From: Pseudofrankia saprophytica
GTDB taxonomy: Bacteria > Actinomycetota > Actinomycetes > Frankiales > Frankiaceae
DNA length: 64,000 nt
Assembly: GCF_000235425.2 (NCBI RefSeq)
Contig: NZ_KI912266.1
Location: 1,812,154-1,876,153, forward strand
Direction: 5' to 3'
Within the stretch, counting starts at the first letter, position 1, and each line of letters begins with the position of its first letter. Made by a program: the position numbers and the translations under genes. Below, in pieces: positions 34,376-44,182 of this stretch. The notes below the pieces were generated by a model. The model did not search any database. It was not told the origin of the DNA and worked only from the letters and a program-made list of their open reading frames with translations.

Positions 34376-36705
34376 GCCGAGCCCTCCGGGAACCGCGCGG
34401 AGCCCAGGGTCGCGACGTCCATGGCGGGGCCGGCCGGCTCGCCGGCGACGCCCTCGCCGGCGACGCCGTGCGTCGCACCACCGAGGCGGCGGGTGACCGC
34501 CTGGCGGATCCGGGCGCGCAGCTCGTCCGCCGGCGCGGCGCGGTCGAGCACCAGGTAGCGATGCGGCTCCTCGTCCGCGAGCCGCAGGAAGGCCGCGCGG
34601 ACCTCCTCGTCGAACGTCAGGACGGGCGCGCCCGCTCCAGGCAGCTCGGTGTCCGACTCGGTGTCCAGCAGGACCGTGACGTCGGGAAGCAGCGACATGG
34701 TCGCCCACTGGGCCAGCACGGTCAGCTCGTCCAGCCCGGCGCAGCTCGCGGCGCTCTGGTGCGCGACCGTCGAGTCGACGTAGTGGTCGGTGAGCACCAC
34801 GGCGCCGCGCGCGAGCGCCGGCTCGATCACCCTGGCGACGTGCTCGGCCCTGACCGCGGCCGCGAGCAGGGCCTCGGTGCGGGGGTGCAGCGCGGCCGAT
34901 GGGTCCGCCTGCAGCTGGCGCAGCGCGCCCTCCAGCGGAGCGGCGATCACCGCGTCCGAGGCGACCAACACCTCGCGGCCCGCCTCGGTGAGCCAGGAGC
35001 GCAGCGCCTCGAGCTGCTCGGCCCTCGCGGTGGCGTCCGCTCCCTCGATCGCGACCAGCAGACCGGCGTGCCGCGGCCGGCGGCTCTGCCTACGGCCGCG
35101 CAGCGCGTTCCACAGCTCCGGGAGGACGGGCACCCCGGAGTGGTCGTCCATCTGCCGGTAGGCGAACAGGCCGACGACGATGGCGAGGACACCGCCACCG
35201 AGCAGTACGAAGGTCACGCCGTCGGCCCGGACGTTGACGTCGCCCCACAGGTGCACGCTGTGCGAGCCGATCAGGCCGACCAGCGCCGGCGCGACGGCCA
35301 GCACCAGCAGCAGGTCGATCCGGACCAGCGACTGCACGAGCGCGAAGGTGCGTCCGCGCAGCTCGTCGGCCACCTCGGCCTGCAACAGGGTGTTGCCGGT
35401 CACCCACGCCACCCCGGCGAACATGCCCACCAGCACGACGAGAATGCACGCCAGCACCAGGTTCGGGATGATCGCGACGAACACCAGCGTGATGCCAGCG
35501 CCGGTGACGCAGACCCCGAACAGGCGGGTGCGGCTGTAGTCGCCGAGCAGCCTCGGCCCCGCCGCCATCCCGGTGGCGAGGCCGATGAACACCGCCGCGA
35601 ACAGGACGCCGTAGGCCGCGTCCCCGCCGCCGAGGATCTGGACGTAGAGCTTGCCCAGCGCGATGACGCAGCCGGCGCCGGCGAATCCGCCCAGGATGCC
35701 GATGATCAGGCCCCGCACCAGCCGGTCGTTGCCGACGAACTTCCAGCCCTCGGTGATGGAGGCGAAGAAGCCCGGCTCCGGGGCGTGCTGCGGGCGTTCC
35801 GCCTTGCCGATCGACTTCAGCCCCCAGATCACCACCGCCGACAGCAGGAAGGTCACGGCGTTGAAGTAGAGCGCGATGTCGACCGACGAGTCCCGGAAGT
35901 ACGGGTGCCCCGGCGCCAGGCTGCGTGACAGCGTCGCCAGCAGGGCGAAGATCGCCGCCGCCACCGGCGCGCTGCCGTAGGTGGTGAGCAGGCTGAGCGT
36001 GTTCGCCGCGGCCAGTCGCTCCTTCGGCACCAGATGCGGAACGCTCGCCTCCTTGGCCGGCGCCCACAGCAGGGTCACGCACTCGATCAGGAACGACGCG
36101 ATCAGCAGCCAGGTCAGCGTGCCGACGATCGGGATCGACAGGAACAGGACGAAGCGCAGCAGATCGGTGACCACCATGGTCAGCCGGCGGTCGAGCTTGT
36201 CGGCGACCGCCCCGGCCAGCGGGCCGAAGATCAGTGCGGGCGCCAGCCGGATGATCAGTAGGGAGCCGAGCGCGTACGCCTGCCCGGAGAAGCCCTTCTG
36301 CAGCTGCGTGACCATCGCTGTGGTCGCGAGCAGGCCCATCCAGTCGCCGAGGCTGGACAGCCCCAGCTGGATCCACAGCCGGCGGAACTCCGGGAGGCGC
36401 AGGACCGCCCGCACGTCGCCTTCGTCCGAGCTCGCGGGCGCGCGCCGCTCCGGCGGCTCCGGGACGCTCGTGACCGGATGCTGGCCGACCGTCTTGACGG
36501 CCCAGCCGGCACGTAGCGGACGGCGCCCCGCTAACCCGCCGCTCGCGTTGTCGACAGACCCGGCGGGCGCGCCGCCCGCCATGGCCGTGTCGTCCGTGAA
36601 CGGCGCGTCCAGGCCGCCGGTCTCGCCGCCACGGGTGTCGCCTGACTCGGGCGGCTGGCGCGCCGCGGCCTGATTGTCCTTCTCGTCCCCGTGGTCGGGG
36701 ACCAT
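34372..36705 (-). CDS. tmk: MFS transporter fused to a thymidylate-kinase-like domain
   Basis: 777 residues. After an ~85-residue disordered start, residues ~90-490 form an MFS permease of 10-12 helices (FRRLWIQLGLSSLGDWMGLL, AGAVADKLDRRLTMV). From about 530 the sequence is a thymidylate-kinase fold (LLVAIEGADATARAEQLEAL). The fusion is known in actinobacteria, where the kinase P-loop is normally GxxGxGKST. Here the P-loop lysine and the following Ser/Thr are replaced (DATARAEQ), and the usual DR-Y motif reads DHYVDS, so the kinase may be inactive. ATG 36705 overlaps the topA stop by one base (TGATG). Confidence 0.88.
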   Translation of the reverse strand: MVPDHGDEKDNQAAARQPPESGDTRGGETGGLDAPFTDDTAMAGGAPAGSVDNASGGLAGRRPLRAGWAVKTVGQHPVTSVPEPPERRAPASSDEGDVRAVLRLPEFRRLWIQLGLSSLGDWMGLLATTAMVTQLQKGFSGQAYALGSLLIIRLAPALIFGPLAGAVADKLDRRLTMVVTDLLRFVLFLSIPIVGTLTWLLIASFLIECVTLLWAPAKEASVPHLVPKERLAAANTLSLLTTYGSAPVAAAIFALLATLSRSLAPGHPYFRDSSVDIALYFNAVTFLLSAVVIWGLKSIGKAERPQHAPEPGFFASITEGWKFVGNDRLVRGLIIGILGGFAGAGCVIALGKLYVQILGGGDAAYGVLFAAVFIGLATGMAAGPRLLGDYSRTRLFGVCVTGAGITLVFVAIIPNLVLACILVVLVGMFAGVAWVTGNTLLQAEVADELRGRTFALVQSLVRIDLLLVLAVAPALVGLIGSHSVHLWGDVNVRADGVTFVLLGGGVLAIVVGLFAYRQMDDHSGVPVLPELWNALRGRRQSRRPRHAGLLVAIEGADATARAEQLEALRSWLTEAGREVLVASDAVIAAPLEGALRQLQADPSAALHPRTEALLAAAVRAEHVARVIEPALARGAVVLTDHYVDSTVAHQSAASCAGLDELTVLAQWATMSLLPDVTVLLDTESDTELPGAGAPVLTFDEEVRAAFLRLADEEPHRYLVLDRAAPADELRARIRQAVTRRLGGATHGVAGEGVAGEPAGPAMDVATLGSARFPEGSA

Positions 36706-39700
36706 CAGCCAGCCTCGCTCGCGCCCGGGGTTCCTGCCGGATCGATGGAGCTTGCGGAGTCGATCTGGGAGGTCCGGGATTTGGTCGACCGTCTGGTGGT
36801 CGTACGCGTGCCGGTGCCCGCCTTAGTTGTCGACGACGCCTTGGCCTTCGGAGTGGCCTTCGTGCTCGACTTCGCCTTGGCCGTGCCCGCCGCCGGTTTG
36901 GCGGCGGACTTGGCGCCTGTTCCGGTGCCCGATCGGCTGGCCGCGCGGCGGGGGGTGGCCGGGCCGCGGGCGCGCCGGTCCGCGAGCAGCTCGGCGGCAC
37001 GCTCGATCGTCAGGGTCGTGATCTCATCGCCCTTGCGCAGGCTCGCGTTGGTCTCGCCGTCGGTCACGTACGGGCCGAACCGGCCCTCCTTGAGCACCAT
37101 CGGCTTGCCGGTCGCCGGGTCGGCGCCGAGCTCGCGCAGCGGCGGGATCTCGGCCGCGCTGCGCCGTCCGCGCGTCTTCGGCTGCGCCAGCAGCGCGAGC
37201 GCCTGCTCCAGGGTCACCGTGAACAGCTGCTCCTCGGACTCGAGGGAGCGGCTCTGCGTCCCCTTCTTCACGTAGGGGCCGTAGCGGCCGTTCTGGGCGG
37301 TGATCTCCTCGCCGTCCTCGCCCGCGCCGAGCACCCTGGGCAGGGTGAGCAGCCGGCGGGCGTCGTCGATCGTGATCGTCTCCAGCGACATGGTCGACAG
37401 CAGGCTCGCGGTCCGCGGCGGGTCGGTGTCGGTGGTCACGTAGGGGCCGTAGCGGCCCGCCTTCGCGGTGATGGTCGCCCCGGTCTCGGGGTCGGCGCCG
37501 AGGACCCGGTCGCCCGACGGCGCCTCCAGCAGCTCGAGCGCCTTCGGGATCGTCAGCTCGTCGGGCGGCAGGTCCTCCGGCACGCTGGCGCGCCGCTCGC
37601 CGTACTGGACGTACGGCCCATAGCGGCCGACCCGGACCACCATGGCCACGCCGTCCTCGGTCTCGCCGAGCGGGATCGAGTTGACCTCGCGCGCGTCGAT
37701 CTCGCCGAGCCGCTCGCTGACCAGGTGCTTGAGCCCCGCGTCGGCGGCGACCTTGCCGTTGCTCCCGGCGGCGACCTTGCCGTTACTCGCGGCGGCCACC
37801 TTGCCGTTGCTCGCGCCGGCCGCCGTGCCGACGCCTGCGCCGTCGACGACCGGCGTGCCGTTGCCCCCGCCGGTCGCGGTGGGGGTGCCGTCGCCGAAGT
37901 AGAAGCGGGTCAGCCAGTCCGTCGAGGCCGCCGTGCCGGCGGCGATGTCGTCGAGGTCGTCCTCCATCGACGCGGTGAACCGGTAGTCGACCAGCCGGCC
38001 GAAATGGTCCTCCAGCAGTCCCACGACCGCGAACGCGATGAAGCTCGGCACCAGCGCGGTGCCCTTCTTCCACACGTAGCCGCGGTCCTGGATCGTGCCG
38101 ATGATCGACGCGTAGGTGGACGGCCGGCCGATGCCCAGCTCCTCCAGCGTCTTGACCAGGCTCGCCTCGGTGAACCGGGGCGGCGGGCTGGTGGAGTGGC
38201 CGCGGGGGGTCAGCTGCCGGGTCGCCAACTGGTCGCCCTGGCGGACGTCCGGCAGGCGGGTCTCGCGGTCCTCCAGCTCGGCGTCCGGGTCGTCGGCGCC
38301 CTCGACGTAGGCACGCAGGAAGCCGGGGAAGGTGATGACCTTGCCGCTGGCGACGAACTCGGCGTCCTCACCCGCGCTGGACGTGCCGCCGATGCGGATG
38401 GTGGCGCTGGTCCCGCGGGCGTCGGCCATCTGGCTCGCGACGGTGCGCCGCCAGATCAGCTCGTAGAGGCGGAAGCCGTCGGCGTCGAGCTCGGCGCGCA
38501 CCTCGCCGGGGGTGCGGAAGGTGTCGCCGGAGGGGCGGATCGCCTCGTGTGCCTCCTGGGCGTTCTTGACCTTCTTCGTGTAGATCCGGGGCTTGTCCGG
38601 GACGTACTCCGGGCCGTAGAGCTGGCGAGCCTGCTCACGGGCGGCGGTCAGCGCCGTCTCGGACAGGTTCGTCGAGTCGGTTCGCATGTAGGTGATGAAG
38701 CCGTTCTCGTACAGCTTCTGCGCGATCTGCATGGTGCGCTGGCTGGAGAACCGCAGCTTGCGGCCCGCCTCCTGCTGCAGCGTGGAGGTCATGAACGGCG
38801 CGTACGGCGAGCGCCGGTACGGCTTGGTCTCCACCGAGCGGACGGCGAAGACGGTGGCGGCCAGCCGCTCGGCGAGGCCGGTCGCGCCCGCCTCGTCGAG
38901 GCGGACCACGTCGGCCGACGTGAGCGCGCCGGTGGCGGAGAAGTCGCGGCCGGTGGCGAGGCGGCGGCCGTCGAGCGCCACCAGCGTCGCGGGCAGCAGC
39001 GTCGGGTCGGGCGCCTTGCCGTCGTGGCCGACGGTGGCCGCGAACCGGCCCTCGATGTTCCAGTACTCCGCGGATCGGAAGCGCATCCTCGCCCGCTCCC
39101 GCTCGACCAGGATGCGCGTCGCGACGCTCTGCACCCGGCCCGCGGACAGGCGCGGCATGACCTTCTTCCACAGCACGGGGGAGACCTCGTAGCCGTAGAG
39201 CCGGTCGAGGATGCGCCGGGTCTCCTGGGCGTTGACGAGGTTCTCGTCGATCTCGCGCGGGCTGTCGACGGCCCGGCGGATCGCCTGCGGGGTGATCTCG
39301 TGGAAGACCATCCGCTTGACCGGCACGGTCGGCTTGAGCGTCTGCAGCAGGTGCCAGGCGATCGCCTCGCCCTCGCGGTCCTCGTCCGTCGCGAGGTAGA
39401 GCTCGCTCGCGTCCTTGACCAGTTCCTTGAGCTTGCTGACCTGCTGGCGCTTGTCCGGGGTGACGATGTAGAGCGGCTCGAAGCCGTTGTCGACGTCCAC
39501 CCCGAGCCGGGCCCACGGCTTGCCCTTGTGCGCCGCCGGCACGTCCGCGGCGCTGCGCGGCAGGTCGCGGATGTGGCCGATGCTCGACTCGACCTGCCAG
39601 CCGGGCCCGAGGTAGCCGGCGATCGTCTTCGCCTTCGCCGGCGACTCGACGATCACCAGCCGGGTGCCCGCGCCACTGGCGGTGGGCCGCCGTCGCCCGG

Positions 39701-39848
39701 CGCCGCCACGAGCGGTACCGGACGACGTCCCGGCCTCGTCGACCTGCTCGGCCGCGTCCAGGACGTCCTCGTCGACGCCCGGCGGCTCGGCTAGCGGGGT
39801 GGACGACCGGGACGGGGTCCGGGCCGTCGTCTTCGCGCGCGGTGGCAC
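36705..39848 (-). CDS. topA: DNA topoisomerase I
   Basis: Type IA topoisomerase relaxing negative supercoils. 1047 residues from GTG 39848 (GAGGAG just upstream). A ~60-residue disordered N-terminus precedes the TOPRIM domain (LVIVESPAKAKTIAGYLG, ATDEDREGEAIAWHLLQ). The active-site Tyr is in FITYMRTDSTNL at about residue 385. Four C-terminal repeat modules carry GRYGPYV/GRFGPYV motifs, and the end is a Lys/Ala/Ser/Thr tail as in Streptomyces and mycobacteria. An unusual insert with three copies of an AASNGKVA unit lies at about residues 675-705. First gene of a coupled topA-tmk-holB run. Confidence 0.95.
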   Translation of the reverse strand: MPPRAKTTARTPSRSSTPLAEPPGVDEDVLDAAEQVDEAGTSSGTARGGAGRRRPTASGAGTRLVIVESPAKAKTIAGYLGPGWQVESSIGHIRDLPRSAADVPAAHKGKPWARLGVDVDNGFEPLYIVTPDKRQQVSKLKELVKDASELYLATDEDREGEAIAWHLLQTLKPTVPVKRMVFHEITPQAIRRAVDSPREIDENLVNAQETRRILDRLYGYEVSPVLWKKVMPRLSAGRVQSVATRILVERERARMRFRSAEYWNIEGRFAATVGHDGKAPDPTLLPATLVALDGRRLATGRDFSATGALTSADVVRLDEAGATGLAERLAATVFAVRSVETKPYRRSPYAPFMTSTLQQEAGRKLRFSSQRTMQIAQKLYENGFITYMRTDSTNLSETALTAAREQARQLYGPEYVPDKPRIYTKKVKNAQEAHEAIRPSGDTFRTPGEVRAELDADGFRLYELIWRRTVASQMADARGTSATIRIGGTSSAGEDAEFVASGKVITFPGFLRAYVEGADDPDAELEDRETRLPDVRQGDQLATRQLTPRGHSTSPPPRFTEASLVKTLEELGIGRPSTYASIIGTIQDRGYVWKKGTALVPSFIAFAVVGLLEDHFGRLVDYRFTASMEDDLDDIAAGTAASTDWLTRFYFGDGTPTATGGGNGTPVVDGAGVGTAAGASNGKVAAASNGKVAAGSNGKVAADAGLKHLVSERLGEIDAREVNSIPLGETEDGVAMVVRVGRYGPYVQYGERRASVPEDLPPDELTIPKALELLEAPSGDRVLGADPETGATITAKAGRYGPYVTTDTDPPRTASLLSTMSLETITIDDARRLLTLPRVLGAGEDGEEITAQNGRYGPYVKKGTQSRSLESEEQLFTVTLEQALALLAQPKTRGRRSAAEIPPLRELGADPATGKPMVLKEGRFGPYVTDGETNASLRKGDEITTLTIERAAELLADRRARGPATPRRAASRSGTGTGAKSAAKPAAGTAKAKSSTKATPKAKASSTTKAGTGTRTTTRRSTKSRTSQIDSASSIDPAGTPGASEAG
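37741..37812. repeat. 24-bp triplicate within topA
   Basis: Three tandem 24-bp units (GGCGGCGACCTTGCCGTTGC plus four bases, with a few changes) encode three SNGKVAA repeats in the loop between the catalytic domain and the C-terminal modules. In-frame minisatellite. Confidence 0.85.
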
Positions 39849-40335
39849 TGGTCTCCTCGGTACTGCTGTTCTCGTGTCGTTGTCGACGGTCTCATGGCTG
39901 GCGGCGTCGCTGGCTGGCGGCGGCGCCGAGGCTGGCGCGTGCGTGGCCGGCTGGCCCCGGCCACCGCGGCGGCCGGGCCGCCGTCGGGCCGGGCGACCGG
40001 CGGGGCGCTCGTGCGCGCCCACACCGGGCTCCACCCCACCCCAACCGGTGAGCCGTCACCGCAACCGGTGCACGTGTCGTGCTGCACGGTACGCCGCGCC
40101 GCCCCGGCCGGCTTCTCGCCGCCCGTCCAAGGAGGCCGGCTGGAGGCTCGATCGTGGCACGCGGGTGCGCCCGGGACACGCCCCCGGCCTCCCGAGCGGA
40201 CCCCACCTTCCCTATCACCTGAACCGCCGTCACGGTAAGGGCTCACGGTGCCGGTGCGCCATCCCCCGAGCGCGTCACGTGACCGACCTCCCCCCGGCCA
40301 GGGGGTGCCCCCACGGCGGGTCCTCTAACGACAGT
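39849..40335. promoter_or_regulatory. topA upstream region
   Basis: About 490 bp, no gene seen. It lies between the hppA terminator and the topA start, so it holds the topA promoter(s). The topA ribosome site is at 39853-39858. Confidence 0.4.
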
Positions 40336-40372
40336 GACCGCCCACCGCCGGCAACACCGGCGGTGGGCGGTC
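40336..40372 (-). terminator. Terminator of hppA
   Basis: GACCGCCCACCGCCGG pairs perfectly with 40357-40372 around a CAACA loop, 48 bases past the hppA stop. Confidence 0.85.
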
Positions 40373-40419
40373 GGAATCCTGTCTGGATCAGCGCCACCCG
40401 GGGTGGGAGAACGGCTGAC

Positions 40420-42828
40420 TCAGACGTTCACCTGGTCGACGGTGGACTGGTCCGGTGACACGTCCGTGCCCGGGTTCGCGCCCGTGACCGTGACGTTGGA
40501 CGAGCCCCCCACCGCCGGAACGCCGGGGGAGGATGGTGCCGCGTCCAGTGCCGAGCCCCACCGCTTGGAGATCACGATCACCGCGGCGATCACGGCCACC
40601 GCCACGATCGCGATGAGGATCCGCAGCCACGTGTTCTTGTCCTCGCCGACCGAGAACTTCACCACGGTCGGCGCGATCAGCAGGCTGACCAGGTTCATCA
40701 CCTTGATCAGCGGGTTGATCGCCGGGCCGGCGGTGTCCTTGAACGGGTCACCGACGGTGTCGCCGATGACCGTCGCCGCGTGGACCTCGGAGCCCTTCCC
40801 ACCGTGCGCGCCGTCCTCGACCAGCTTCTTCGCGTTGTCCCAGGCACCGCCCGAGTTGGCGAGGAAGACGGCCATCAGCACGCCACCGGCGATCGCACCG
40901 GCCAGGAACGAGCCCAAGGGCGGGTAGCCAAGGCCGAATCCGACCGCGATCGGAGCCATCACGGCGAGGGTTCCCGGCGTGATGAGCTCGCGCAGCGAGT
41001 CGCGGGTGCAGATGTCGACCACCGCGCCGTAGTTCGGCTTCTCCGTGCCGTCCATGATCCCCGGGTGGTCGCGGAACTGGGCGCGCACCTCCCAGACGAC
41101 CCGCCCGGCGGCCCGGCCGACCGCGTTGATCGCGAGCCCGGAGAACAGGAACACGACCGCGGCCCCCAGGATCAGGCCGACCAGGGCGTCCGGATAGGCC
41201 ACGTTGAGCCCACCGACGACGCCGCGGCCTGGATCGGGGCTGACCCCGGCCTTGCCGAGCGCCTCGACGACCGTGTCGGTGAACGACCCGAACAGCGCGG
41301 TCGCGGCGAACACCGCCGTCGCGATCGCGATGCCCTTGGTGATGGCCTTGGTGGTGTTGCCGATCGCGTCGAGCGAGGTCAGGATCGCAGCGCCCTCCTC
41401 GGTCACCTCGCCGGACATCTCCGCGATGCCCTGGGCGTTGTCGCTCACCGGCCCGAAGGTGTCCATCGACACGATCACGCCGACGGTGGTGAGCAGCCCG
41501 GTACCGGCCAGCGCGACGGCGAACAGCGCGACGGTGACACTGCCCGAGCCGAGCAGATAGGCGCCGAACACCGCCGCCCCGATCAGCACCGCCGAGTAGA
41601 CCGCGGACTCGAGGCCCACGCCGATGCCGGCGAGGATGTTGGTCGCCGGGCCGGTGGTGGAGGCTTCGACGACGCTCCGGACCGGCTTGCGGGCCGTCTC
41701 GGTGAAGTAGCCGGTGAGCAGCTGGATCGCCGCGGCGAGCACGATGCCGATCAGCACCGCGCTGATGGCGATCACCCGCGGGTTGCCATCCTGGGTGCTG
41801 CCTTCCATGCCGGGGAAGTCGGCGAAGCTGCTCGGCAGGTAGAGGAGCGCGACGATGACGACGCCGATCGCGGAGATCACCGCCGAGATGAAGAACCCGC
41901 GGTTGATCGCCGCCATCCCGTTGCGGTCCTTGGCGCGGGGCGTGACGGCGAAGATGCCGATGACGGCGGTGATGACGCCGACAGCCGGGATCAACAGTGG
42001 GAACACCAGCCCGTGCGCGCCGAACACCCCGACGCCGAGGATCAGCGCGGCCACCAGGGTGACCGCGTACGACTCGAACAGGTCGGCGGCCATGCCGGCG
42101 CAGTCGCCGACGTTGTCGCCGACGTTGTCGGCGATGGTCGCCGCGTTGCGCGGGTCGTCCTCGGGGATGCCCTTCTCCACCTTGCCGACCAGGTCGGCAC
42201 CGACGTCGGCGGCCTTGGTGAAGATGCCGCCGCCGACCCGCATGAACATCGCGAGCAGCGCGGCGCCGAACCCGAAGCCCTCCAGTACCTGCGGCGCCGT
42301 GTCCTGGAAGGCGAGCACCACGACGGCGGCGCCGAGCAGGCCGAGCCCGACGGTGAACATCCCGACGACGCCGCCGGTGCGGAACGCCAGCCGAAGCGCG
42401 GCCTTCTCGCCACGTTCGTTGGCCGCCGCGGCTGTCCTGGTGTTGGCCCTGGTCGCCAGCGACATGCCGACGAAGCCGACGAGCGCGGAGAAGATCGCGC
42501 CGATGACGAAGAACACCGAGCGGCCGACGCGGGCACCGGTGTCGTCCGCCGGCAGCGCCAGCAGGACGAACGGGATGACGACGACGAACCCGGCCAGAGT
42601 CTTGAACTGGCGGCGCAGATAGGCGGCGGCGCCTTCCTGTACCGCTTTGCCGACCTCGATCATCTTGGGTCCGCCCTGGCTGGCCGCGAGTACCTCGCGG
42701 ACCAGATAAGCGGCCACGAGCAGGGCCAACGCTGCGATGAACGCCACACCGGCGACCAATCCCAGCTGCCCGCCAGTAAGGTCGATCCCAGCGGTCGCGG
42801 GTGAGTCCGCGGTTTGGGTCGGGGACAT
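40420..42828 (-). CDS. hppA: Membrane-bound proton-translocating pyrophosphatase
   Basis: Couples PPi hydrolysis to H+ export. 802 residues with about 16 membrane helices. Catalytic Asp motifs are DVGADLVGKVEKGIPEDDPR, TIADNVGDNVGDCAGMAADL and the C-terminal KKLVEDGAHGGKGSEVH plus TVIGDTVGDPFKDTAGPA. GNTTKA carries the lysine that marks K+-independent enzymes (K+-dependent ones have Ala there). ATG 42828 has GGGAGGA upstream. Its place near bldG matches Streptomyces. Confidence 0.95.
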   Translation of the reverse strand: MSPTQTADSPATAGIDLTGGQLGLVAGVAFIAALALLVAAYLVREVLAASQGGPKMIEVGKAVQEGAAAYLRRQFKTLAGFVVVIPFVLLALPADDTGARVGRSVFFVIGAIFSALVGFVGMSLATRANTRTAAAANERGEKAALRLAFRTGGVVGMFTVGLGLLGAAVVVLAFQDTAPQVLEGFGFGAALLAMFMRVGGGIFTKAADVGADLVGKVEKGIPEDDPRNAATIADNVGDNVGDCAGMAADLFESYAVTLVAALILGVGVFGAHGLVFPLLIPAVGVITAVIGIFAVTPRAKDRNGMAAINRGFFISAVISAIGVVIVALLYLPSSFADFPGMEGSTQDGNPRVIAISAVLIGIVLAAAIQLLTGYFTETARKPVRSVVEASTTGPATNILAGIGVGLESAVYSAVLIGAAVFGAYLLGSGSVTVALFAVALAGTGLLTTVGVIVSMDTFGPVSDNAQGIAEMSGEVTEEGAAILTSLDAIGNTTKAITKGIAIATAVFAATALFGSFTDTVVEALGKAGVSPDPGRGVVGGLNVAYPDALVGLILGAAVVFLFSGLAINAVGRAAGRVVWEVRAQFRDHPGIMDGTEKPNYGAVVDICTRDSLRELITPGTLAVMAPIAVGFGLGYPPLGSFLAGAIAGGVLMAVFLANSGGAWDNAKKLVEDGAHGGKGSEVHAATVIGDTVGDPFKDTAGPAINPLIKVMNLVSLLIAPTVVKFSVGEDKNTWLRILIAIVAVAVIAAVIVISKRWGSALDAAPSSPGVPAVGGSSNVTVTGANPGTDVSPDQSTVDQVNV

Positions 42829-43307
42829 GGCTCCTCCCGGTCTGCACTGTTTGTCCCCTGGACAGCCGGGCATTCGCACGCCGTCGTAGCTAGACGATGC
42901 GCGCAGGCCCGACGGTCACAGCAAGCGTCGCATCGGACGACGCCGCGGGTGGCTGGTCGGGGATGTCGTGGGTTCGCGGGTCAAACCGTGGCTGGCGGCG
43001 CGCAGGTGACGGCGCCCGGTGGCGTGGCGTCCTTTGCTCGGGGAGTACCACGTCTGCCGGCCGACTCGGTGCCTGCGTTGCCGTCTCGCGGAAGGTCCCT
43101 GCCCCACCTCCACCGCACTCCACCGGGAGCAATAACTCCGGTCACGGACGGCCAGCTAGACCGTCTGTGAGATGCGGCGGAGTCTATCCACACGTCTGCG
43201 GCGTGCGCTCGTTTTTGCGGCCGACCGCCCCCTGCGGGTCCGTAGGGCACGTGTCGCGAGCGACGTTCCCTCCGGGGTCCCGCGGGGCCGGCCGGCGAGT
43301 CTCGCCG
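42829..43307. promoter_or_regulatory. hppA upstream region
   Basis: About 480 bp with no supported gene, between the anti-sigma gene stop and hppA start (both minus). Presumed hppA promoter. Confidence 0.4.
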
Positions 43308-43871
43308 TCAGAAGGCGGGGTTGCCCGCCGCCGCCAGGCCGCCCTCCAGGTCGCCCCCGATGAAGGCGGCGGTGTCCCAGGTCATCGTCACCACGGTGCC
43401 GACGCCGTCCGGGCGGCTGCGGATCTCGACGTCGTCGACCAGCCCCTCGATCAGCGCCAGGCCGATGCCCGGAGGCAGAGCCGAACCGGTCGCCCCGGGC
43501 TCCTGGTCGCCGGGAAGGGCCGCCAGCGCGTCGCCGAGGGGCCGGGCGCCCAGGCCCAGGTCGAGCAGTGCCGGCGCGCCGAGCAGACCGCCGTCCGGGC
43601 CGGGCGTCGCGTCGTCGGCGGGCTCCCCCGAATCGACGACCGTGACGGTGAAGGCACCGTCGGCGCTCATCATCCGAACCTCGACCAGGTCCTCGGGCGC
43701 CCGCCGCCGGTTCACGTTCACCGCGCGCAGGCAGGCCTCACCGACCGCGAGCCTGATCTCGTCCAGCGCCCCGGACGGCACCCCGGCCCGCCGCGCGACC
43801 GCCATGGCGATCATGCGGGCGGTGCGGACATGCCCCGGCAGGGCGGCGAAGCGCAACTCGACGGTGGACAT
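43308..43871 (-). CDS. Serine-kinase-type anti-sigma factor (RsbW/SpoIIAB-like)
   Basis: 187 residues. GHKL ATPase fold: N-box EIRLAVGEACLRAVN at about 39-53, then VTVVDSGEP and a G-box region PPGIGLALIEGLVDDVEI. ATG 43871 with GGAGG upstream. This family phosphorylates a STAS-domain antagonist and sequesters a sigma factor. Its position directly downstream of bldG matches the S. coelicolor bldG partner gene (SCO3548), so BldG is the probable substrate. A Gly/Ala/Pro-rich insert (residues ~85-130) lengthens the loop over the ATP site. No sigma factor gene is adjacent. Confidence 0.88.
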   Translation of the reverse strand: MSTVELRFAALPGHVRTARMIAMAVARRAGVPSGALDEIRLAVGEACLRAVNVNRRRAPEDLVEVRMMSADGAFTVTVVDSGEPADDATPGPDGGLLGAPALLDLGLGARPLGDALAALPGDQEPGATGSALPPGIGLALIEGLVDDVEIRSRPDGVGTVVTMTWDTAAFIGGDLEGGLAAAGNPAF

Positions 43872-44182
43872 GCGGCCTCCGGGGTTTCTGTCCTGTTGGT
43901 AAGCATCGTCCCTGGGGAGGTCCCGGCTCCCGACCAGCCTGGCCCGACCATCTCGTCGCCGAGCGGCCGTGCCTGGTCGGCGCCGGTACCGGGCGAGGGT
44001 GGCGCGCGAGCGCCTCGAGCAGCTGCCGGGACCGGGCCGGCCGGTGTGGCCGGTCGGTCCCGCCTCGTCAGGCGATGCTCGGTCCCAGGTCCCAGGGTGG
44101 CCGGGGCGGTGCCCCGGCGCGACGTCCTTCAGGCCACCCGCGACCCCGTCGTGGGGACGGCGAGCCGGGTGGCCAGGGCGCC
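43872..44182. other. Spacer between bldG and its anti-sigma gene
   Basis: 311 bp, both flanking genes on the minus strand. No gene and no clear hairpin seen. The length would allow a second promoter. Confidence 0.4.

Noticed and set aside
37725-39794. 689-codon open frame opposite topA
   Set aside because: Shadow of the topA coding frame.
40780-42804. Long open frame opposite hppA (674 codons)
   Set aside because: Mirror frame of a highly conserved membrane pyrophosphatase in high-GC DNA; Arg/His/Asp-rich composition, no ribosome site.
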